Made by a program: the position numbers and the translations under genes
Shown here: positions 1 to 8,696 of the stretch, piece after piece
Layout of the letters: each line of letters starts with the position of its first letter
How positions within the stretch are numbered: position 1 is the first letter of the stretch
The notes under the pieces: model-generated
The model's input: the letters and a program-made list of their open reading frames with translations, nothing else
What the model was told of the DNA's origin: nothing
Database searches by the model: none
Origin: Galdieria sulphuraria
Taxonomy: Eukaryota > Rhodophyta > Bangiophyceae > Galdieriales > Galdieriaceae
Assembly: GCF_000341285.1 (NCBI RefSeq)
Contig: NW_005178378.1
Coordinates: forward strand, 1-11,013
Direction of reading: 5' to 3'
Length of the DNA: 11,013 nt

Positions 1-180
1 AACAACTTTTTCTGTCTCAGTCTTTGAGAATTATAGTAAAAGGAGTTACTAGTCTTTTTTCAACAGACTAGAAAGACAACATAGCAGACACTTGAAGAAT
101 GTTTTGAGATATTCTTCGGTAAACACTTTACGAAGTATTTGGACAAGAAAGGATATTTTTCATTTTAGTTGTATTCAACA

Positions 181-193
181 TGTATGTATGTAT
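181..193. repeat. (TGTA)3 microsatellite
   Basis: Three perfect TGTA units plus one base. It is short enough to be incidental. Confidence 0.6.
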
Positions 194-487
194 AGTCTAT
201 TCATTTTGAATCGTTGCAACTCTGCAATATCGCAAATTGACACCAAAAATAGCCTTCAAATGAAAAGCTTTTAGTTTTGAATTGTGTTAAAAGGTATCTT
301 CGAAATATTTGAAAGATTGCACTAGTGTATTAACCGAATCATTCTCCTGCACACAAGTGCATATCATCAATATCCAATTTCTGTAAGAGTCAACAGGTCC
401 TGTTTCTTTCTCCTCTGAAAATACTTGCAGACAATAGTGATATTTGATATTGTGGATTCTGCTAAGAGAAAACTTATTTTCAAAAAA

Positions 488-507
488 GTTCAATTCAGTT
501 CAATTGA
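488..507. repeat. Two-copy 10-bp tandem repeat
   Basis: GTTCAATTCA is followed directly by GTTCAATTGA, a tandem duplication with one C/G difference. It has no obvious function. Confidence 0.6.
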
Positions 508-575
508 GTCTATCCTATCGAGTCTCTTCTCGTTTTTCATCATAGCATTTAAATCATAGTTGAATTGTCTCTTCC

Positions 576-591
576 ATATAGTCGACTATAT
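576..591. repeat. 16-bp perfect palindrome
   Basis: ATATAGTCGACTATAT reads the same on both strands and has no spacer. About 0.2 such palindromes are expected by chance in a window of this size. A zero-spacer palindrome would suit a dimeric DNA-binding protein better than an RNA hairpin. It lies 112 bases upstream of the TATA-like box at 703, but no functional link is shown. Confidence 0.6.
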
Positions 592-702
592 AGTTGAGAT
601 GTTTTTGAAGGTAAACATGACTGTTTAGGTTTAAAGGTTTTCACTGCCTTCTCTTGAACTTTGTAGAAACCACAAATTGTGAACATAGATAAGAAAGCAA
701 AC

Positions 703-710
703 TATATAAA
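703..710 (+). promoter_or_regulatory. TATA-like box
   Basis: TATATAAA lies 20 bases before the ATG at 731, which has G at -3 and G at +4, a favourable context. TATA-like words are common by chance in AT-rich DNA, and 20 bases leaves almost no room for a leader, so this is a weak call. Confidence 0.15.
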
Positions 711-730
711 ACACAAAGCTGCTTTAGGGA

Positions 731-883
731 ATGGATAACTCCAAGAGGACTCTTATGTCTTCCAGTACGAAGAAAACAAAACTTTTAAAAGCTCTGCAAA
801 TTCAAGGAAAGATTTGTTTAGCTCCACTTGTCTCCTACTCTCTTCCCACTCTCTCAAACATCAGCTCGTTGCATGAGTCATAA
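731..883 (+). CDS. Possible 50-aa small ORF, unknown function
   Basis: An ATG frame of 50 codons ending in TAA, preceded by a TATA-like box at 703-710. The first third is basic and Ser/Thr/Lys-rich (MDNSKRTLMSSSTKKTK). It is followed by a mixed helix-like part and a Ser/Leu-rich tail. There is no signal peptide, no clear membrane segment and no motif I recognise. Around forty open stretches this long are expected by chance here, so the favourable ATG context and TATA-like box are the only support. It could equally be non-coding, or a first exon read past its donor site. Confidence 0.12.
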   Translation: MDNSKRTLMSSSTKKTKLLKALQIQGKICLAPLVSYSLPTLSNISSLHES

Positions 884-1803
884 TACAAAAGTTATTCGTG
901 TTAGACACTAGGCAGAAGACTCTCGCGAAATATAAACAGATGGATACACTGGTGGAGGCTTCTCCTTAGATATTTGTAACAAGAATCAAAGACAACTCAA
1001 AGTTTTGTATAAACAAACTGTCTATATATACAAGAAACGTTCATTTCCATTAGGGACAAGTCAAACATAAAGAAGAAAAGATATAGTCTTATCCAAATTG
1101 CTCTAAAAAGAAGGAAAATGTCTCTTTCAACTTTGTATTATTCAGCAGAATAAAATTGTGCAGAGTCAAATTGATATTGTGATTGTGATTATCCGAACTG
1201 GTAAAGGTCTTGCTCTCTTAAATGTATTAGATCAATTTCGTCTCCTAGTGAAAAGAAAAGAATATAAACGTAGAAATAATGGAAAAATAAGAATCTTTCA
1301 TTCTCCTCTTTGCAAAGTAAAAAAGAAAGGCGAATCTTGAAATATATGTGCAAGGAGAAGCGAAAGCATCACCACTTTTACTCTCATACCAGTCAAAACT
1401 CTCTAGAAGTTGTTTATGAAGAGAACAAACCAAGACCCTTGTAAATTTTGAGGCTCGATCCTCCTTGACGTAGGAAGTTTATGTACGAATTGTGTATAAA
1501 CAAAAGTATTCCCAACCTTTGGTCAGTTCTTTATTATCGTCCTGTCCTCTGTATACTTTCCAATTCTAAGGTTGAATATACGAGGTTTGTTCCAGTCCTT
1601 ATTATTTCTGTACACGTTTTATTCTTCTTTATAACTCGTAATCGAACAAAGATTGTTCCTTGAGCGTAATTTGCATGGAAGGAAAGGTTCTAGTTCTCAC
1701 GTTGCAAGCCAAATAGAGTTAATGTCATTGAAATTGGAAAATGATCACTTTACACCTTTAAACAGTTTTCCTTAATTTTGAGTGACCAACAAAGAAAGGT
1801 TCT
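884..1803. other. AT-rich stretch without a supported gene
   Basis: Two plus-strand frames of 60 codons are present. The one at 1158-1340 starts at GTG and has a basic tail. The one at 1481-1663 starts at ATG and ends with a hydrophobic stretch (VPVLIISVHVLFFFI) that could form a membrane helix. Both have chance-level lengths and no recognisable domain. The stretch also holds the first copy of a short repeated motif at 1445-1463. I see nothing else. Confidence 0.55.
1445..1463. repeat. Dispersed 18/19-nt motif, copy 1
   Basis: ATTTTGAGGCTCGATCCTC recurs at 5119-5136 with one base (C) missing. The core has GAGG and CCTC arms, so each copy can form a 4-bp stem. The similarity stops abruptly on both sides. 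Confidence 0.45.
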
Positions 1804-1854
1804 CAGATCGAGAACGAGTCAAAAACTGGTTGTAGCAAAACCGTTCTTGATTTG
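1804..1854. repeat. Inverted repeat, 13-bp stem
   Basis: Bases 1804-1816 pair with 1842-1854 without a gap, giving 13 pairs of which two are G-U, around a 25-nt loop. An alternative inner stem, GGTT (1828-1831) with AACC (1839-1842), competes with the last pair. About one stem of this quality is expected by chance in the window, so a functional RNA is not implied. Confidence 0.4.
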
Positions 1855-1934
1855 TTATCAAAATAGGCTCACAAGTAGTTTCAAATTTACCTTGCAGAGA
1901 CAAGATTGATCAAACTCAACTCTGTTAAAGGGCT

Positions 1935-1978
1935 ACAGTGTCGCTAGGGAGTTGAGAGGACCTTTGTTACGACACTGT
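1935..1978. repeat. Inverted repeat, 9-bp perfect stem
   Basis: ACAGTGTCG (1935-1943) is the exact reverse complement of CGACACTGT (1970-1978), with a 26-nt loop. CAACTC (1917-1922) can also pair with GAGTTG (near 1950), which overlaps the loop and would make a pseudoknot or alternative fold. The local sequence is richer in G+C than its surroundings. It does not match a tRNA, 5S rRNA or spliceosomal RNA that I know. Confidence 0.4.
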
Positions 1979-2400
1979 TCTTCTCGTTTCACAAAAATAC
2001 TGAGATGTGAGATTGATGGTATCTAGCACACTTATTGTTCCAGAAACTTTTTACATATCTTCAAGTGAAATATTTTCTTTCATAAAACTCACTAGTCACT
2101 CAAAATAATATATCTCCAGTGAAAGGAGAGAATACAAAGCGATCCTTCTCATAACAATCCAATCAGAAATTCAACACAATGGTTTGATTGTTGGATGAAA
2201 GGGAAGGCTCAGTGAGTGTTGTCAAGGCTGTGGACCTGGTTCAAGTTTGCTATTGAAACTTCTCAGACTTTAATTGCTAAAACAAATTCTTCGTTCGTTT
2301 TAGTTTGACAAGTGAATTTCTATTATCTACCTTTCCTTTTAAGCCCTTCAAATGTTTCTTTTAGAACAATCCATCGAGTCCTGAGCTCTGAGTTCCATGT
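1979..2400. other. AT-rich stretch, nothing identified
   Basis: No open frame of interest, hairpin or repeat stands out. One ACTAGT site lies at 2091-2096. Confidence 0.6.
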
Positions 2401-2760
2401 AGACTGTAGTTTTTTTTAGTATTTACAACTTTTATTATCTCTTTGGATTTTATATACTTTATGCAACACTTGTTGTTATTTCACTTGTGGTCTTGTATGG
2501 AAATTTGAGGTTAGCATTGTCGAGAAGAGAACAAAGACAAAGGAGTTTAAGCTGTCGTTGAGTGTTGGTACTTTAGTCAATTAGTTGTCTCTCAAGTTTG
2601 GTTATTTTTGTCGATAAGTGTTCCAGAGCAGTTTTGCGTATTTATTAGCAGTTGATAGTCTAGTCTTGTAGTCTGTTGTTGAGATTCAGTCTTTGGGTTG
2701 ATATTTCAAAGATATTCTGCAAGAAAGCAGTTAGACACTCTGTTGAGTGTTTTGTTCAGT
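2401..2760. other. T+G-rich, strand-asymmetric segment
   Basis: My hand count over these 360 bases is T 152, A 87, G 79, C 42, so T exceeds A about 1.75-fold and G exceeds C about 1.9-fold. Line 2761-2820 no longer shows the G excess. A weaker T+G excess seems to return around 3121-3420. No open frame explains it. Asymmetry of this kind can come from transcription, replication or an old oligo-T/G-rich element. Confidence 0.55.
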
Positions 2761-3211
2761 ACACAGAATTATATTCCGTATACTAGTTTTCCTTGTCTTC
2801 TATATGACTCTTTTCAAGATGTAGTAATCGGTCTGTAACTCTGCAACAGGCATTTCTCAGGATAGCATAGGAAAGTCTCGAGTCCATCATTGCTTATTTT
2901 CAATGATTGTTTGTATTGTTGTGCTTTTAGATCAATTCTCTATTGATACGAGTATGTCTTTTGAAATATTATGGATGTGGGGCTTTAGATAACGAAAGCT
3001 GAATAAACTTGTGTTTTGAAAGCAAGGGAAAAGTTTTCAGTTCAAAGTATACTCACCTTGTTGGGAACCATGAAATAAAGCAAGCAAAAGGAAACTGTTG
3101 AAAATCTTGGTTGTGTTTACTTGGGTAAAATGTTTTGACAATGGCGACTGTAGTTACTCGTCCGTTTTGAGAAACGCCTTTGTTTTTTTGAATTACTGGG
3201 TTTACCAAAAG
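2761..3211. other. AT-rich stretch, nothing identified
   Basis: No supported coding frame or RNA gene. An ACTAGT site lies at 2782-2787, and short T runs occur near the right end. Confidence 0.55.
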
Positions 3212-3529
3212 TTAAGTTTTGTCTAAAGAATATGTAAGTCGTAAGAGTGATAGTGTTGAAGCCAGTATTGCTGCTGTTTCTGAAAGGCATCTATTGCAAA
3301 TCGTCTTTATATAGTTGAAGAGGAGGGTAACATTAGTAGTACGGTGTGAATGGGAAACAAGGCGACTTGTGTTAAACAGTATTTGCCGTGTCAAGAGTGC
3401 TGCTGATCTTTTTTTCACTTCAACACACTGAAAGTCATGCTGTTGAAAGTAGTGGTAGTTGTAGCTGTCAAAAAGTGAAAAGGAGACTTCACATTTTCTG
3501 CAAACAGCTTGCGTTTGGATAGTATACAA
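3212..3529 (-). CDS. Open frame with a C2H2 zinc-finger-like motif, possible exon or relic
   Basis: This minus-strand frame is open for 105 codons but has no ATG at its front; the first possible initiator is TTG. Residues 10-31 fit the classical C2H2 finger: Cys10, two residues, Cys13, three residues, Phe17, eight residues, His26, four residues, His31, with a hydrophobic Tyr23 in the core position. A second CxxC (CNRC, about residues 81-84) lacks partner histidines. A pyrimidine-rich stretch ending in CAG on the minus strand (about 3535-3544) could be a splice acceptor just upstream, making this an internal or terminal exon. The overlapping frame at 3415-3678 covers the same bases, so at most one is likely translated. 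Length alone is at chance level; the finger spacing is the only specific signal. Confidence 0.15.
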   Translation of the reverse strand: MYTIQTQAVCRKCEVSFSLFDSYNYHYFQQHDFQCVEVKKRSAALLTRQILFNTSRLVSHSHRTTNVTLLFNYIKTICNRCLSETAAILASTLSLLRLTYSLDKT

Positions 3530-3678
3530 AGTAGCTCTGAAAGAAACTCACGAAGGATGGGTTGAACTTTAACAATATTACACGAGTGTACATATTGATA
3601 TAATCGTGTCCGACTAGAGTTTTTGGTTTGACTCTGAAGATAAAGTCCAACTTTTGGTAAATAATTCCTAGAAAGCAT
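3415..3678 (-). CDS. Possible 87-aa ORF overlapping the zinc-finger frame
   Basis: This frame runs from a true ATG at 3678 to a TGA. The N-terminal half is basic and polar. Residues of about 40-65 (VQPILREFLSELLCILSKRKLFAENV) would make a good amphipathic helix. It then runs through a Thr-rich patch, ATTTTT, encoded by a GTR-type trinucleotide tract at 3449-3467. I recognise no family. It competes with the finger-bearing frame on the same strand, and its length is within chance expectation. Confidence 0.1.
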   Translation of the reverse strand: MLSRNYLPKVGLYLQSQTKNSSRTRLYQYVHSCNIVKVQPILREFLSELLCILSKRKLFAENVKSPFHFLTATTTTTFNSMTFSVLK

Positions 3679-3780
3679 ATGCAGACGAACAAAGTGGTTT
3701 GCGCATTGACACGAACCTAAAGCATTTTTCGATTATCGCAGTAAAATCAAACCATTCGCCACTACTTGAAGTTCAACCAG

Positions 3781-3799
3781 AACAGCAACAACAACAAAT
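3781..3799 (+). repeat. CAA-rich trinucleotide tract
   Basis: AACAGCAACAACAACAAAT is a short imperfect CAR tract. Similar tracts occur at 3941-3964 and about 8378-8400. In a coding frame it would read as poly-Gln, poly-Asn or poly-Thr, but none of the three lies in a convincing frame. Confidence 0.5.
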
Positions 3800-4315
3800 A
3801 TGAGCCCAAGGCTAGTAAAGTATGGCTTAGTCATCAAGTCTATAAAGAGAATGATTGGCGCTTCTATCTTTTACTGTTTTCTTCGTTGTTGGCATGAGTG
3901 GAGAATTGCAATTGTTTTATTTACTTGGATTTGTAAAATGACAGCAACGACAACAGCAAACAAGAGAAAGTCATAGTGTATTGGTTAGTGGTACAGGAAT
4001 ATTAATAATAGTTTTTGTCATAAAAGTACGAATTTGACCTATTTTTTACCATAAAGGAAAATTGAATCGTTGACTTTACAAAATCAAGGGCACTATTTGC
4101 ACACTTAAAAGCTATTCCTGCACCTTACTACCAGTAGAACTAAATACGGTTCTGATTTTGAACAACAAATAGGGTATCCAGTTGCTTTACTGGTCGATTT
4201 TCGATTTTCTTGTTTCTGTTTGAGAAAAATCTTCATCTTTTGATTCTTGAAACAAACTTATTTGTTATCTCATGATAGTATGATGAAGCAACTAGTCGTC
4301 ATTTCTTTTCCGAAA

Positions 4316-4325
4316 ACGTCGACGT
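4316..4325. repeat. 10-bp perfect palindrome
   Basis: ACGTCGACGT has no spacer and shares the GTCGAC centre with the 16-bp palindrome at 576-591. Confidence 0.5.
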
Positions 4326-4863
4326 ACAACCTTTCAGAAGCTTTTTTCATTGGAAATCTCAATCACATAGAATCTCTTTGTCCCTTGATAGTTGCGTTGT
4401 ATTTGTAGGGATAGGCAATTGATAGTCCAAGTGATCAATTCGAGACAATTTCGTCAGTTGAATCAATTAATCTTTGACAAGTGAACTTGCAGTATCATGA
4501 AAGTGCACAACATACTGTTTTCTGTGATCTAGAATCTACTTCTGATTTATCTAAACATATTGTAATGCTCTCATGTTGAAACCATCTTATGATTATTTGT
4601 GCTTTAGAACATTTCCATCTTACTTGTTCGACCCTAAGACCAGGTTGATATGGAGTGGTCACCTAGTCAATAAGGATAAGATAATATCTCTATTTCTTTT
4701 TTTCTCTTCTTCATCGGCGTAATTGTAGAATGGTGAACATCTTGTTTTTTAGAGTTGTAATATGTTGTAAAAACAGTTGAATGCTCATTGTACAAGAAAA
4801 GGGATGAAGATGATAGAAAGTAGTATTCGAAGACTGCGGGATGATGTAAATTCAAAGAAAGAA

Positions 4864-4878
4864 TCAACTAGATTGCAG
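4864..4878. repeat. 15-bp repeat shared with 7339-7353
   Basis: TCAACTAGATTGCAG occurs identically at both places in the same orientation. About 0.2 such pairs are expected by chance in a window of this composition. Similarity does not extend clearly into the flanks. Confidence 0.45.
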
Positions 4879-5118
4879 TCAAAGTTCTGTACAAACGATC
4901 TATTGGAAATAGAAATTGAACTCGTCCTAGTACGACCTACTGGTTGTTTTCCCTTATTCATATGAATTGTTATAAAAGACAAAAATTTATGTTTTACATA
5001 GTATATACTTTTCAATGAAAGAATATAGAAAGGTTAGTTGAAAGAAATTCAAGGAAAAGAAGTAAATGAATGCTTCCATGGTTTCACAGGGTTAGAATAT
5101 CAGACCTATGATTTATAG

Positions 5119-5166
5119 ATTTTGAGGCTGATCCTCACAAAAAGCAGAATCAATTCTGTGATTTTT
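5119..5166. repeat. Dispersed motif copy 2 followed by a hairpin
   Basis: 5119-5136 repeats the motif of 1445-1463 with one C missing. It is followed closely by CAGAAT (5145-5150) facing ATTCTG (5153-5158) over a 2-nt spacer. An A5 run (5139-5143) and a T5 run (5162-5166) can extend the stem across a small internal loop. The 2-nt spacer is too tight for an RNA loop unless the innermost pairs open. The hairpin is absent from copy 1. Confidence 0.4.
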
Positions 5167-5721
5167 ACACAAGTAGCAGCAAAGCATAAATTGATAGTCA
5201 TGTTCTAACTTCAGGACTTTTATTGTATCCTTTGCTGCTTGAACTTTTTTTAAAACCTTTGGTGGTTTTCATCCACCTCTTAATCTTGGACTATTACCAC
5301 AATTGATTCAAGTCATAAATGACAATGTATTTATGCCCTACCAATACCTTGTTTCTATTGATGAGTTGAGTTTGAATCTAATTTCAGAGTGATATCCGAA
5401 ACAATTCTGGTTACAGCCGTATTGAAGGAAGTAATAATCACTTGCTTTAGAGTACTCTAAATCTTACCACTTCTAGTTAAATCTCAACAGGAAGAGAAAG
5501 TCACTTTTATTTCTTCCTTATCAACGTAACAAGAAACTGGTTACTGTTTTATATTACTTGAATTGTATACTGAATTCAATGATTTACTGTTCAATGGAAA
5601 GAAAGTAAGATATTTCTTGATACTGCTCATCTAAGATGACTTTTTGTGTAGGAGTTGGTCATATGTTGATTACTAGTCGAATATCTCATCAAGAAGAAAT
5701 TCTGTTTCATAAGTAAATGAA

Positions 5722-6009
5722 ATGTCCTCTATGGTTGATTCAACTTTTGAATTCTTAGAGATTATACTGAATCTATCGAACGAGTTAGTCCTTATCCCGA
5801 GAAAAACGATTTTCCATATAGTACTAGTATTAGTGTTATTACTAAAGATACAGAGGACTAGGGAGATGAAGACTTGGTTTGAGAAAAACTTGGTAGTGTT
5901 TGAGTGTCCAATTATTCCTCCGCGACACTTGCACTCTATTTGCGATAATGGATACGTTTTCGTTGACCATCTCATCCTAGATAGCTTCGCGAATCGACTC
6001 AAGCCATGA
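5722..6009 (+). CDS. Possible 95-aa ORF with one membrane-like segment
   Basis: This frame has a true ATG and a TGA stop. Residues 1-28 are mildly acidic, 30-41 (IFHIVLVLVLLL) form a hydrophobic run flanked by lysines that could be a single short membrane helix, and residues 42-95 form a polar tail with CPIIPPRHLHSIC. I recognise no family. The opposite strand is also open for 120 codons (5673-6035, GTG front, acidic end), so the openness may come from locally fewer A/T-rich stop words, or one strand may be coding. The 3' half is visibly richer in G+C than its flanks. Best of the weak coding candidates, but still close to chance. Confidence 0.18.
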   Translation: MSSMVDSTFEFLEIILNLSNELVLIPRKTIFHIVLVLVLLLKIQRTREMKTWFEKNLVVFECPIIPPRHLHSICDNGYVFVDHLILDSFANRLKP

Positions 6010-8633
6010 ATCGCATTATACCTTTGCAGCGCCACGAATATGTTACTACTAGTTTATATATTTTGATATTAACTAGTTGTTTGTTCAGATATAAATATCT
6101 CAAACTGTATTTGATTCAATTCATAACTAACTGTTTTAAAGTACCTTCAGTTATATAATTTCGTTCCAACCAGCCATTACTGAGTAAGCTATAGTCATTT
6201 CCCAGACAAGAATCAAGAATAAGATGTCAGTTTATTTCAAGTATTCAAATCTAAATGCGTTGCTTGTTAGAAACATTCAAAGTTGGCTATTAAAATATAA
6301 CCTTAGTAATGAATGGAGTCAATGTGTTAAGACAAGATAACGGCACAACTCGATGCACAAAAAGTTGAATCAACGTTTTTATTCAAAATCATATGTTTGA
6401 TAGTAAGACTATTATACGCTTTTATCTTTTTAGGGGTATCTAAGAGAGAGTTGGCTGAATTGTCATTATGTGGACATTGGGTTATCCAATAGAGTTTCTG
6501 TTAGATAGTGTTTGTATAAGATGGCTTCTTTAAGATAGAATTGATACTTTACTGACTAGTAGCTGTCAAGTTGATAAAGACTTTGTACCTTTGCACTTGA
6601 AATCTTGCTGTTGTATGTACAGAGTCTTTACATCCGAAGCAGTGTTTTATGTGGTCTTTAGGTACCCTGTATGCTTGATCCAAAGTCGAATTGTCCAAGA
6701 TTATCTCGAAATGCCTAAAATAATCTAGTCCCTACTCTAAAAGGATGATTTACAGACTATTATTTGGATCACTTAAAATCAAGTCGAAGATCAATTCATT
6801 CGAGAATCACTGGGTGAGAATCCGAATTACAACAAAGTTTCAATGTTTCCCTTGATATTTGTATGCTGTGTGCAATATGAGGGTAAGCCGTTGTCCATAA
6901 TTCAATTTTGGTACATTTGTGTATTCAATTTCATATTGAGTGACAATGTGTTTCTGGAATATTGAGAACATGTTACTATTGATGAGCATAGATCAATCAG
7001 CATCCACTATTCTTGTATCTGTACGGAATTCAATTAAGCTTTGTTTGAATCCATTGACTCCTATCAGTATTGGTGAGAACGTTCTCGCTTTACTGCCTTG
7101 GCACCAAGCTCAACTTGCGTCATAGAATCATTATTTTTTTTTGATAAAGATACTGTGTTAAAAGTCTATTGCTTGTTTCTATTGACTGGTCGGAGAGTAG
7201 TCATCATCTTGTTATCTTATCTTTTCAAGAAAGTTGCAATTACTGAACACTAAAAACTGAACTTTAATTAAAATAAAGTATCACATCGATAAACTATACT
7301 ATTCATATACTACAGAATCATTTGATTTAGAAGAAAACTCAACTAGATTGCAGACGATTGGTCACAAAGGAGCTGCAAAAAGAAGCAAAGTAACCTTGCT
7401 GATACAAGCTATTGAATCTCTTTTTTCATGTTTATATGTTATATAGTACAAGATGAAGAAAATGATTCCTTTCATTTCAACTTTTATACAACTCGCTAAA
7501 CAAAAAATACACCAATTTGCTTTGGAAGAAAATATATGATGAAAGATATAAAGTGAAAAAAGAAAAAAATGGCTTTCTAGTTCAATAGACTACAGAGATA
7601 GTGTTATGAGCCAAAAGTCTTGACTTTGATTCTCTCTAGAAACATCAACGATACTCTTGTCGTCATTAATAGAAAAAGTATTCCCTAGTAGTATCTCATA
7701 CTGGTAATAGTAGAGCGTTTATGGCATTTTGTTTTGTTTATCCATTCTACTGATATGCATGACCTGTATTTGAACACCATAAGATAAAAAGTAGGCTGTT
7801 GAAACAATATGTTTAATGTTTGTGTATTTCATGGCATCCCTAATCGTTATAAATTGTCCAAAGCTTCAAAGACCTGATTACTGTAGGCATTCTTTATCCT
7901 TTTCACACTCACCTTATTCTTCTTCTTCCCTTTTTTTATATCTAAAATGAATATCATACAATCCTCACTGATAGAATACAATCAAATTTCTATTCGAAAA
8001 GGTAAAGTTTAGAATAAAGCAAGGCATATACAATCTTACTTGCAGAATCATTATTTGCATTTCTGTAGATATTATTCTCTATATAGCTGTAACTTTCTTT
8101 ACTGGTTTGGAAAGTGTAGACAACAACATTCATAGGAAGAACAATATCAAGTTTATGATTCAACTCGATCTCGACACTAGTATTCCATGAAGAAGGATAT
8201 CACTCCTCATCATACTCGACGAATGGTTTTAGATTCGAACTAATCAATCTTATGTCAATCAACAACTTGACCGGAAGAAAGTTGCTTGTATTTATTTCCA
8301 TTGCAAAAATCATTGAGGTCTTGGTACAAACTGGCAGAAATGATCATAAAAGCAGAATTTACTATCTGATTTGCACATTTGACGACAACAATAACAGCAA
8401 CTCTTGGAAGAAATAGGACAACACTTCTCACTACACCATTGTTCTCGAAGAGTCGTGAACATAGCATTTCTTCTATAGTTCGTCATTTATTTAGAATTGT
8501 GAATGGTGTTTTACGACCACTCGCTTTGCCTATATTAAAAACTCAATACGTCCCTCAATTGTGGAACGGATACATTTTTCTATCTAATCGACAAGACTAG
8601 AGACAATAGGGATATGAGCTAGTGTCCAGGAAT
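6010..8633. other. AT-rich stretch without a supported gene
   Basis: The clearest frame is 6946-7125 plus (59 codons from ATG, MCFWNIENMLLLMSIDQ onward, a Leu/Ser-rich peptide with no known match). It is followed closely by a nine-T run at 7134-7142. A frame at 8379-8600 is open on the plus strand and an opposite frame at 8255-8467 on the minus, neither with an ATG at its front. I see several ACTAGT sites, an A/G-only run at 7555-7569 and the 15-mer copy at 7339-7353, but no RNA gene or mobile element. Confidence 0.55.
7339..7353. repeat. 15-bp repeat shared with 4864-4878
   Basis: Exact second copy of TCAACTAGATTGCAG in the same orientation. Confidence 0.45.
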
Positions 8634-8696
8634 CAGTTTAAATTCAACTGATTTTCAAGATCATAGTTTCGGCTATGTTGAACCGAGTTTAAACTG
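8634..8696. repeat. 63-nt imperfect hairpin, possible structured RNA
   Basis: The outer stem pairs 8634-8645 with 8685-8696 (12 pairs, one G-U). After an internal loop, TTCAA (8654-8658) pairs with TTGAA (8678-8682). After a 3-nt bulge, CATAG (8662-8666) pairs with CTATG (8673-8677) around the loop TTTCGG. This makes 22 pairs in one extended, interrupted stem, the best fold I found in the AT-rich part. Its size resembles a small-RNA precursor, but no promoter or processing site is visible. A decayed inverted repeat is equally possible. Confidence 0.4.

Larger units (their letters stand above)
1..575. other. AT-rich stretch without a supported gene
   Basis: Stops are frequent in all six frames. 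A minus-strand frame at 287-493 is open for 68 codons but begins at TTG, has no ATG near its front and resembles no family I know. A short (TGTA)3 microsatellite lies at 181-193, and a 10-bp unit is repeated twice with one mismatch at 488-507. I see no RNA gene, mobile element or conserved domain. Confidence 0.6.
3679..4660. other. AT-rich stretch without a supported gene
   Basis: Contains two CAA/CAG-rich tracts (3781-3799 and 3941-3964), a 10-bp perfect palindrome ACGTCGACGT at 4316-4325 and an ACTAGT at 4291-4296. A box-C-like ATGATGA lies just before the latter, but no box D follows at a useful distance. No open frame is worth reporting. Confidence 0.55.
4661..5672. other. AT-rich stretch without a supported gene
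   Basis: Overlapping short frames on both strands (about 60-76 codons, 4667-5015) are at chance length and resemble nothing known. A TATAAAAG box-like word lies at about 4971-4978, but no good frame follows it. The stretch contains the second dispersed motif at 5119-5136, a small hairpin beside it, and one copy of a 15-mer shared with 7339-7353. Confidence 0.55.

Noticed and set aside
287-493. 68-codon minus-strand frame with a protein-like sequence.
   Set aside because: It begins at TTG, has no ATG near the front, is of chance length and has no recognisable motif.
490-545. C/D-box snoRNA-like arrangement on the minus strand (ATGATGA from 543-537, CTGA from 498-495).
   Set aside because: The spacing is short, the flanks do not form a terminal stem and no internal C'/D' boxes are seen.
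1158-1340. 60-codon plus-strand frame with a basic tail, opposite another open frame at 1245-1433.
   Set aside because: It starts at GTG, the length is at chance level and no family is recognised.
6946-7125. 59-codon ATG frame followed by a nine-T run.
   Set aside because: The length is at chance level and no domain or promoter was found. The T run alone does not make a terminator in a eukaryotic context.
8229-8243. tRNA T-arm-like hairpin on the minus strand (TTAG, TTCGAAT, CTAA).
   Set aside because: There is no matching D arm or acceptor stem upstream. An isolated 4-bp stem is expected by chance.
8255-8600. Overlapping open frames on both strands (8255-8467 minus, 8379-8600 plus).
   Set aside because: Neither has an ATG at its front, and the Thr-rich or Val-rich ends come from a CAA-type tract rather than a domain.
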